Shown in pieces: positions 56,572-64,000 of a DNA stretch of 64,000 nt; the first letter of the stretch is position 1, and each line of letters begins with the position of its first letter. The translations under genes and the position numbers were made by a program. This DNA is from Akkermansia sp. RCC_12PD (GTDB lineage: Bacteria > Verrucomicrobiota > Verrucomicrobiia > Verrucomicrobiales > Akkermansiaceae): contig NZ_CP143889.1 of assembly GCF_036417355.1 (NCBI RefSeq), positions 1,612,001 to 1,676,000 of the forward strand, written 5' to 3'. The notes under the pieces were generated by a model, which was given only the letters and a program-made list of their open reading frames with translations, did no database searches and was not told the DNA's origin.

Positions 56572-56879
56572 GATGGAGGTATAGGAAATCATGGGAGGGA
56601 ATAAAAGCATTTTCTGTTTGCTTCCTTCATTGCGGCTCAAAGACGAACGGGCGGAGCGCGCCGGCACTGCGCCGGAACGGGGAAAGGCACGCAGGGCGTG
56701 TTGGCGTCCATGGCATAAGCGGCATGGTGTAGTCCGCACTCCGTTTTTCCTTTTTGCAAAATGGCATTGCGGCCGTTCCCGGTCATCAGCCCGGTTTCCC
56801 CGGAATCTTGTTTTCCGCGGGAGCCATGAGGATTCCGGCGGTGAAGAGTGCCGGGTCCGGCGTCAGGATTCAGTCCGTG

Positions 56880-57488
56880 CTACCACCACAGAATGGCGCA
56901 GAGCAGGATGGCGGCTCCGTAGGCCATGCCGCCCAGGCAAAGGGGAGTCCACCAGAAGGGTTTGGAACAGATTTTATTGACCAGGTCCCGGTAAAGATAG
57001 GGCTTTCCTATCCAGAGGAGGGAGAAAAAGATGACGATGTAGCACCAGATGGGGATGAGCAAGCGCGTGACCGGATCTTTCAGATAAGCCGCAAAAAGGA
57101 GGGGGGAGGCCACCATCAGGCCGAAGAGGCCGAGAGCCCGTGGAAAGAGCAGATTTTTCACCTGGGTGATCATCAGGACCAGAAAGACGGGGCAGGCAAG
57201 CTGGAGCAGCCACCGGATGCCCTCGAATTCCGCCAGATCCACGCGGAGGGAACTCAGTATTCCCAGCCCCTGGGGAGCCACGAGCAGGAAGAACCAGAAC
57301 AGGCCCACCGCCAGCAGAATCTGGGCGAGCAGATGGTTGCGCGAAGAAGCCAGCAGAAACGCCTGCGTCTGCTGCCTTCTCACCAGAGCGAATAGATGGC
57401 CGAGCAGCAAAACGGAACCCAGGATGTACCCCGCCACATGCAACGGTATCATTTCATACGGATGCTCAAAGGAGGTATACGGGTTCAT
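56880..57488 (-). CDS. Hypothetical polytopic membrane protein
   Basis: The 202-residue protein has about six hydrophobic segments, for example IPLHVAGYILGSVLLLGHLFAL, LLAQILLAVGLFWFFLLV, and a Trp-rich C-terminus LCLGGMAYGAAILLCAILWW. No family is recognised. It is upstream of the sulfatase gene on the same strand, about 300 bases apart. Its last third is duplicated at 54602-54793. Function cannot be stated. Confidence 0.7.
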   Translation of the reverse strand: MNPYTSFEHPYEMIPLHVAGYILGSVLLLGHLFALVRRQQTQAFLLASSRNHLLAQILLAVGLFWFFLLVAPQGLGILSSLRVDLAEFEGIRWLLQLACPVFLVLMITQVKNLLFPRALGLFGLMVASPLLFAAYLKDPVTRLLIPIWCYIVIFFSLLWIGKPYLYRDLVNKICSKPFWWTPLCLGGMAYGAAILLCAILWW

Positions 57489-57614
57489 CTGAACACTAAC
57501 CTTAATGATTATCCCGTGTTCGTAAAGGCGAATCAGCGGGGGAAGGAAGAAAATTCCATCGGTTTCCTGCTTCCGGGCCGCAGGACGGCTCTTCCGATAG
57601 GAGTGAAAAGTTTC

Positions 57615-58298
57615 TTAAGAGTCCTTGGTGATTTTTTCAAACGTAGGATCGTCAACAGGCGCTATTTTCCCGTCTGCGTAAAGTACCATGATAGCTCCCT
57701 GGTGGCGTTCCAGGGCGGGAACCACGATTTCATCAAAGTCCTGCGAGGTGATGACGCTGCGGCCGTCAATGGGGTTGCCGTCGCTGAGCCACGGCTTGTT
57801 CCTCAGGGCCTGGCCGCGCGCCACGTTCATGGGGCGTCCCTTCCGGTTGTCCAGCCAGCTGGTATAGGAGACGGTGTCCGGTCCGGCGGGCTGGTTGGGG
57901 TCGTTGGAGTTGAAGTAGGTAAGGTGCTTGTCATTCTTGCAGCGGAAGGTGTCCGGGAGCATGTTCGGCTCCTTGTCCGTGAGGGGAATCAGGTCCGGCT
58001 GGCCGGCGTTGACGATGGGGGCCAGGGCGTCCCACCAGTTGCGGCAGGCCTTGGCACTCAGGAGACTGTCCTTCATGCCGCTGGAGGGGAGCTTGCCCCC
58101 GTTCTGGGCTGCGAATTCCTTGCCCCAGTCGCTCAGCCTGTGAAGATTGTCCGTGCAACGCGTCCGCGCCGCCGTTTCCGTGGCATGGGAATATACCGTG
58201 TAGGAAATGCCCGACAGCAGGGCGAGAATAGCGATGACCACGAGGACTTCAATGAGCGTGAAACCTTTGCTGCGTGAGGTAAATGAGCGGGCTTTCAT
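57615..58298 (-). CDS. Pseudopilin/prepilin-type N-terminal methylation protein
   Basis: The 227-residue protein has a prepilin leader SKGFTLIEVLVVIAILALLSGISY with G|F cleavage site and E at +5, followed by a soluble domain (ETAARTRCTDNLHRLSDWGKEFA, and DGNPIDGRSVITSQDF). Such proteins are major or minor pseudopilins of type II secretion or type IV pilus-like systems. In the Verrucomicrobia/Planctomycetes these are often present in large numbers as orphan genes. No other secretion gene is seen nearby. Confidence 0.82.
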   Translation of the reverse strand: MKARSFTSRSKGFTLIEVLVVIAILALLSGISYTVYSHATETAARTRCTDNLHRLSDWGKEFAAQNGGKLPSSGMKDSLLSAKACRNWWDALAPIVNAGQPDLIPLTDKEPNMLPDTFRCKNDKHLTYFNSNDPNQPAGPDTVSYTSWLDNRKGRPMNVARGQALRNKPWLSDGNPIDGRSVITSQDFDEIVVPALERHQGAIMVLYADGKIAPVDDPTFEKITKDS

Positions 58299-58478
58299 GA
58301 TTTCCTGATATTGTACATGATTGCCGTCGCTTGAAAAGCCAGAAACTGTTTCCGCAGGTGAAAAGCCGCGTCTGTTTCAAAGAAGCTGCATGGGCTTCTA
58401 TACTGATGGCAGGCGAGGTTTTATGAGATATTACGGGAAAACGATCCCGTATATGGCGGGACATGTTCCCGGAAACGG

Positions 58479-58510
58479 AAAAGGCCGGCCCCGTGGAGGA
58501 GCCGGCCTGG
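58479..58510 (-). terminator. Intrinsic terminator of tpiA
   Basis: On the minus strand, AGGCCGGC pairs with GCCGGCCT and TTTT follows. It lies 28 bases past the tpiA stop. Confidence 0.85.
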
Positions 58511-58537
58511 TATTAAAACGGGAATGCGCGGACCCGC

Positions 58538-59302
58538 TTATTTGGCGGCTGTGACGAGCGCGGCGAAAGATTCCGGCTTCAGGGACGCGCCGCCCACCAG
58601 GGCTCCGTCAATGTCCGGCTGGGCCATGAGTTCTTCCACGTTTTCCGGCTTCACGGAACCGCCGTACTGGATGCGTACCTTGGCGGCGGTATTTGCGCCG
58701 AAGACGTCCGCAACGACCTTGCGGATAAAGGCGTGCGCTTCCTGGGCTTCCTTGGAAGTGGCGGTCAGACCGGTGCCGATGGCCCAGACGGGTTCATAGG
58801 CAATGACCAGGTTGGCGACTTCTTCCGGCGTCAGGTCCTTGAGACCGCCCTTGAGCTGGATTTCCAGCACGGGTTCCAGAATGCCTCCCAGGCGTTCATC
58901 CTTGGTTTCTCCGATGCAGAAGATCGGGGTGATTCCGGCGGCGATGGCCTTCTTGATCTTGGCGTTGATGATGGCGTCCGTTTCACCGAAGTACTGGCGG
59001 CGTTCGCTGTGGCCCAGCACCACGTACTTGAGGCCCAGCTCCTGGAGCATGCTGGTGGAGATTTCACCGGTGTAGGCTCCGTTGTCATACTGGGAAACGT
59101 TCTGGGCGCCGATGGCGATGCATCCGCAGCCGCCCAGGGCGTTCAGCACGGAGGGGATGGTGGTGAAGGGGGGAACGATCACGGTGTCGCAGGCGACGTC
59201 CTTCCCTTTGAGGATGGTTTTGAAGCTTTCGATGAATTGGGCGCCTTCAGCGGGGCCGATGTTCATCTTCCAGTTGGCGGCAATAATTGGTTTGCGGGAC
59301 AT
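58538..59302 (-). CDS. tpiA: Triose-phosphate isomerase
   Basis: Interconverts dihydroxyacetone phosphate and glyceraldehyde 3-phosphate in glycolysis. The 254-residue product has ANWKMN with N10 and K12, the catalytic histidine block VVLGHSERR, and the catalytic glutamate block VIAYEPVWAIGTG followed by RIQYGGSVKPEN. Length is normal. The gene lies between pseudopilin and rsmB, all on the minus strand, and has its own terminator. Confidence 0.98.
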   Translation of the reverse strand: MSRKPIIAANWKMNIGPAEGAQFIESFKTILKGKDVACDTVIVPPFTTIPSVLNALGGCGCIAIGAQNVSQYDNGAYTGEISTSMLQELGLKYVVLGHSERRQYFGETDAIINAKIKKAIAAGITPIFCIGETKDERLGGILEPVLEIQLKGGLKDLTPEEVANLVIAYEPVWAIGTGLTATSKEAQEAHAFIRKVVADVFGANTAAKVRIQYGGSVKPENVEELMAQPDIDGALVGGASLKPESFAALVTAAK

Positions 59303-59354
59303 AAATGGAATGAATTAATCAGGAGCAGGCATTGTTGACAAATCGGGGCCGAGG

Positions 59355-60593
59355 TCAAGCACAGATCAAGAGGGCCGCATATGCTCCGTCCGATTTTTCC
59401 TCCTGCGGAAGGACGAGTTTTTCTTCCTTCAGGGTCCATTCCGGATGGTCCTTCAGGAATTCCCGGACCAGCAGTCCGTCTTCCTCCGCGTCAATGGAAC
59501 AGGTGGAATAAACAAGCCTTCCTCCCGGTCTGACGGCGCGGGAGGCGTTTTCCAGAATGGTCCTCTGGAGGGCGGCCAGCCGCCGGATTTCCTCCGGATT
59601 CAGGCGCCAGCGTACGTCCACGCGCCGCTGGATGACGCCCGTGTTGGAGCAGGGAACGTCCAGCAGCACGGCATCGAAACGCTTTTCCCATTGCGGAGGG
59701 CAGGGGAGAGCCCAGTCCGCCTGAGCCGTGGCTACGGAGGGGGAGCCGTACCTTGCCAGATTTTCCCGCAGGACAGGCAGACGGTGTTCGTGAAGATCCG
59801 TGGCAGTGAGGCGCGCTTTTCCTCCGGTGGCGGCGATGATGGCTGTGGATTTTCCTCCGGGGGCGGCACAGGCGTCCAGGATTTCCTCATCCGGCTGCGG
59901 CGCCAGCAGGTCGATGGCGTAGCGGGTGGAGGGGTCCGCTACGTACAGGGCACCGGAGTTGATTTCTTTCAGCGGCAGGAGGCCTTCCACGGAGAACCAG
60001 CCGGGAACGCCGCCGAGCGGGATGAGGCCCTCCGGGGTTTCATTCAAGGGAATGAGGGAATTGGCGCGCACGTAGATCCGCGGCGTGGTGTTGTTCCATT
60101 GAAGGAGCTTCCGGGCGGCTTCCGGTCCGAACTGGGCCGTCCATTTTCCTACAAGCCATCGCGGGGTGGAATAAAGGATGTGGAGGGGGAGTTTTTCCCG
60201 TTTCGCCAGAATGGCTTTTTCCTTCCGCAGCGCATTGCGCAGGATGGCGTTGACCAGACCCCGCAGGCGGGACGGCGCCAGATTGACGGTTTCATACACG
60301 GCGGCATGGTCCGCCATGCCCAGCAGAAAAAGCTGGCACAGTCCCAGTTGGAGAATGAGCCGCACGTTCATGTCCAGCCTACCCTGGCGCAGCGTGCCGA
60401 TCACGTGGTCCAGCCAGCTCTGGTTGCGCAGAACGCCGAAGACCAGGGCCTGGACCAGATGCCTGTCCGCCGGGGACAGGGTGAGGCGCGAACATTCCCG
60501 GTCCACCAGGGTTTCCGCAAAGGCGCGGCCTTCATGCCAGCGCGTCAGGCAGGCCAGGGCGGCCTGGCGCGAGTTGGATAGGTTGCTGTTCAC
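59355..60593 (-). CDS. rsmB: 16S rRNA cytosine-C5 methyltransferase RsmB
   Basis: RsmB methylates C967 of 16S rRNA with SAM. The 412-residue protein has an N-terminal NusB-like domain (SRQAALACLTRWHEGRAFAETLV, HAAVYETVNLAPSRL) and a C-terminal methyltransferase with the SAM motif DACAAPGGKST, catalytic-type LLDVPCSNTGV with cysteine, and the second cysteine motif GGRLVYSTCSIDAEE. It is 52 bases upstream of tpiA on the same strand. The start MNSNLSNSRQAALACL at 60593 is plausible. Confidence 0.94.
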   Translation of the reverse strand: MNSNLSNSRQAALACLTRWHEGRAFAETLVDRECSRLTLSPADRHLVQALVFGVLRNQSWLDHVIGTLRQGRLDMNVRLILQLGLCQLFLLGMADHAAVYETVNLAPSRLRGLVNAILRNALRKEKAILAKREKLPLHILYSTPRWLVGKWTAQFGPEAARKLLQWNNTTPRIYVRANSLIPLNETPEGLIPLGGVPGWFSVEGLLPLKEINSGALYVADPSTRYAIDLLAPQPDEEILDACAAPGGKSTAIIAATGGKARLTATDLHEHRLPVLRENLARYGSPSVATAQADWALPCPPQWEKRFDAVLLDVPCSNTGVIQRRVDVRWRLNPEEIRRLAALQRTILENASRAVRPGGRLVYSTCSIDAEEDGLLVREFLKDHPEWTLKEEKLVLPQEEKSDGAYAALLICA

Positions 60594-60676
60594 CGGGGTA
60601 CTCTACCTGCGGAATGGGGAAGTTTCAACCAGCAAAAAAGAGGAAAGGAATGGAAAGCTGCGGGGATTTCTCCCTA

Positions 60677-62236
60677 TTACCTGTCTTTCCGCGGACTGCC
60701 CACTTCCTTTTTGTAGATGGCCTGGAGCCGTTCCAGCTGTTTTTCCGCCAGATTGTTCCTTTCTTCCGGGTCCCTGCTGATCTGGAACAGGAGCCACTGG
60801 CCGTTTTTTCTGGTCAGTTTCCAGCCGTCTCCGGTGATGATCGTGTGGTCGATGACGATGTAGTCCCTCAATTGGCCCGGTTTGCCCAGCAGCATGTTTT
60901 TGTAGGAGACGGCGTCCTTGCCCGCAGGCATGCGGACCCCCGCCAGGTCGGCAAAGGTGGCCATGTGGTCGTAATTGGCCACCAGGCTGTGGCAGACTTT
61001 TCCGTGCGGGAGGGTTCCTGGCCAGGAAACGATCATGGGAACGCGGATGCCTCCTTCGTGGTTGGTCCATTTGAGTCCCGCCAAGTTGACCATGGCATTT
61101 TTCAGGCCCACTTTCCCGCGGTTGCCGCGGAAGACGTCCAGCAGTTCCCCGTTTTTATCCACTACCCCGCCGTGGTAGTCGAGGCTGCGGCCGCGGCCCT
61201 TGTCCGTGCGGTAGTAGATTTCATGCCCGTTGTCGGAAGCGAAGATGATCATGGTGCGTTTCTCCAGGCCCAGCTTGTGCACCTGGGCGACGATGGCCTC
61301 CACCTGCCTGTCCAGCTTGTCCACCATGGAGGCGTATTCCTCCTCCGCCGCGCCGCATTCCTTGTTGCCGCCGGAGGCGTTGGTGTAGGCCTTGCGTATT
61401 TCAGGGTTCCTGGCATAGATGTTTTCCGCGGGGGGGATGTCCACCGGCCCGTGGGGAAGGTTGGTGGAGAAGAAGATGAACATGGGCTTTTTGCGGTTTT
61501 TCTCCATGAACTTGAGGGTTTCCCGCAGCATGACGTCCGGGGCGTAGGTGACTTTGCCCTCCCGCTTGCCGCGGCGTTTTTCCGTAGCGCCCTGGGAGTA
61601 GTTTTCCGGAGTTTTTCCCGCATCGGCGTGCGTGTTTCCTTCCAGCGGCAGGCGTTCTCCGTTTTTCCAGAGGAAGGAGGGATAGTAGCCGTGGGCGCGC
61701 ACATGGTCCATGTAGCCTACGTAGTGGTCCCAGCCGTGGCGCTGCAATTCCCCGTGCCACGTGGTGAAGCCCCAGTCCAGCTTTCCGAACTGGGCTGTGA
61801 CGTAGCCGGCCTTTTTCAGCATTTCCGGGAGGAATACTTCCTGCGGGGAGGGCTTGATGCCTGCCCTCCGGGCGGCCTTTTGTTCAAATTCCTCATTGCT
61901 CCAGCGTTGTTTTTCCGCCGTGATGACCAGGCCGCCGGGAGTTTCCGAGTAGGATTTGGAGTGGCTGTCATGCACGCCCATGAGCAGGGAGGCGCGCGCC
62001 GGGCAGCAGTACTGGCTGCTGTAGCACCTGGTGAACATGATGCCCTGTTCGGCAAGACGGTCGATGTTGGGCGTTTTGACTAGGCTCTCGCCGTAGCATC
62101 CCAGCAACCCCATGCCCATGTCGTCCGCATAAATGAGGATGATGTTGGGTTTGGGCGGGGGTACGGCTGCCTGGGATAGGCCGGCGGTCATCAAAAGGGC
62201 CGTCTGCAGGAAGAGTCGCAGGAAAGTGTGCATCAT
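60677..62236 (-). CDS. Secreted sulfatase (S1 family), second copy
   Basis: The 519-residue protein has a signal peptide (LRLFLQTALLMTAGLSQAA). Its fold starts with PNIILIYADDMG (D38, D39) and the active site is CCPAR (C77, P79, R81), a valid C-x-P-x-R sulfatase motif whose Cys is converted to formylglycine. It differs strongly from the sulfatase at 55006. Paired Met codons at 62236 and 62233 are both possible starts. It is separated by 91 bases from argG upstream, which has its own terminator. The substrate is probably a sulfated polysaccharide or mucin. Confidence 0.93.
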   Translation of the reverse strand: MMHTFLRLFLQTALLMTAGLSQAAVPPPKPNIILIYADDMGMGLLGCYGESLVKTPNIDRLAEQGIMFTRCYSSQYCCPARASLLMGVHDSHSKSYSETPGGLVITAEKQRWSNEEFEQKAARRAGIKPSPQEVFLPEMLKKAGYVTAQFGKLDWGFTTWHGELQRHGWDHYVGYMDHVRAHGYYPSFLWKNGERLPLEGNTHADAGKTPENYSQGATEKRRGKREGKVTYAPDVMLRETLKFMEKNRKKPMFIFFSTNLPHGPVDIPPAENIYARNPEIRKAYTNASGGNKECGAAEEEYASMVDKLDRQVEAIVAQVHKLGLEKRTMIIFASDNGHEIYYRTDKGRGRSLDYHGGVVDKNGELLDVFRGNRGKVGLKNAMVNLAGLKWTNHEGGIRVPMIVSWPGTLPHGKVCHSLVANYDHMATFADLAGVRMPAGKDAVSYKNMLLGKPGQLRDYIVIDHTIITGDGWKLTRKNGQWLLFQISRDPEERNNLAEKQLERLQAIYKKEVGSPRKDR

Positions 62237-62273
62237 AAGTAGTACGGCAGGGACAATTTCCTCTATCGATAAA

Positions 62274-62310
62274 TAAAAAGCCGCCCGGAAACTACTTTTC
62301 CGGACGGCTG
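62274..62310 (-). terminator. Intrinsic terminator of argG
   Basis: On the minus strand, AGCCGTCCGGAAA pairs with TTTCCGGGCGGCT (one G-U/mismatch), and TTTTTA follows. It lies 18 bases past the argG stop. Confidence 0.88.
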
Positions 62311-62327
62311 GCAAAAAGTCGGTGCCT

Positions 62328-63620
<1,293 letters not shown>

Positions 63621-64000
63621 GTACGTCAGTGATTAGTGTGCGCGGCCATGATGCCCCATTCCCTTTCCGGTGGAAAGGACAAAATCGTCTTGTACGGCGT
63701 CCTTTTTCAATATTCCCTTCCGGAAGGGGCAGGAGGGGATGGGCGGAGTTTTTGTCCTGGTCCGCCAGGGTGGGGACGGGGAGGGAGCAGGAAGAGAAAA
63801 GGGGAAGAAGGAAGGCTTCCCGGAAGGGCGGGGAAGCGGGAGTTCCAGAGATGGTTAGGAAGTGTTAAGCAATTCCGGGCGTCCTTTCCCGGAACGGGTT
63901 CCCCGGCGGCGTTCTCCGCGGTCCGTTTATGGAAGAGGCAGGTATTCAGAGTCATAGATGTATGGACGGGAAAAGGCCGGATGACATTGAAAACAGCTTG
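63621..64000. other. Intergenic end of window
   Basis: Nothing is recognised in these 380 bases upstream of argG. Open frames on both strands are short and have no family likeness. Confidence 0.5.

Overview
The window looks like chromosomal DNA from a Gram-negative Verrucomicrobiota bacterium, most likely Akkermansia or a close relative. This is inferred from a combination of traits, not from a database match: lipid A biosynthesis (lpxK), diaminopimelate dehydrogenase, two secreted sulfatases, PEP-CTERM proteins, a very large autotransporter, a large secreted M16 protease and a moderately high GC content.

Layout. 1-16 kb is mostly core genes: rnc (cut by the window edge), a flavin reductase, recF/plsC/cmk, a two-domain acyltransferase resembling ornithine-lipid synthases, thiL plus a CPBP protease, an ASKHA-fold sugar kinase-like protein, a zinc-ribbon Ser/Thr kinase, hflX, maf, ilvA and tRNA-Asp. 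16-23 kb is one 2306-residue autotransporter. 23-40 kb holds a YdeI-family protein, an L,D-transpeptidase, ddh, two convergent entericidin-like lipoproteins, a DUF4126/flotillin/NfeD cluster, a 1475-residue M16 peptidase with a large extra C-terminal region, lpxK, a zinc-ribbon coiled-coil protein, an OprB-like porin, RNase D and a small HTH protein. 40.7-47 kb holds a giant PEP-CTERM beta-helix gene that appears split by an in-frame TAG and a frameshift. 47-50 kb has mazG, comF, a thioesterase, tRNA-Lys and a membrane protein. 50.8-55 kb is an AT-rich, decayed accessory region: an IS481-like transposase remnant, an intact gene resembling the IdeS/Mac cysteine protease family (peptidase C66) with a PEP-CTERM anchor, a degenerate tRNA-Leu, small unknown ORFs and a decayed partial duplication of the neighbouring sulfatase region. 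55-64 kb has two sulfatases, a membrane protein, a pseudopilin, tpiA, rsmB and argG.

How it fits together. The surface and secreted genes (autotransporter, PEP-CTERM proteins, M16 protease, sulfatases, porin) suit a mucosal or glycan-rich niche. The most notable items are the IdeS-like protease with PEP-CTERM tail (52407-53399), the interrupted giant PEP-CTERM gene (40734-46983), a shared palindrome CGGATT-N3-AATCCG in the upstream regions of both giant surface-protein loci, and the M16 protein with a possible second protease domain at its C-terminus.
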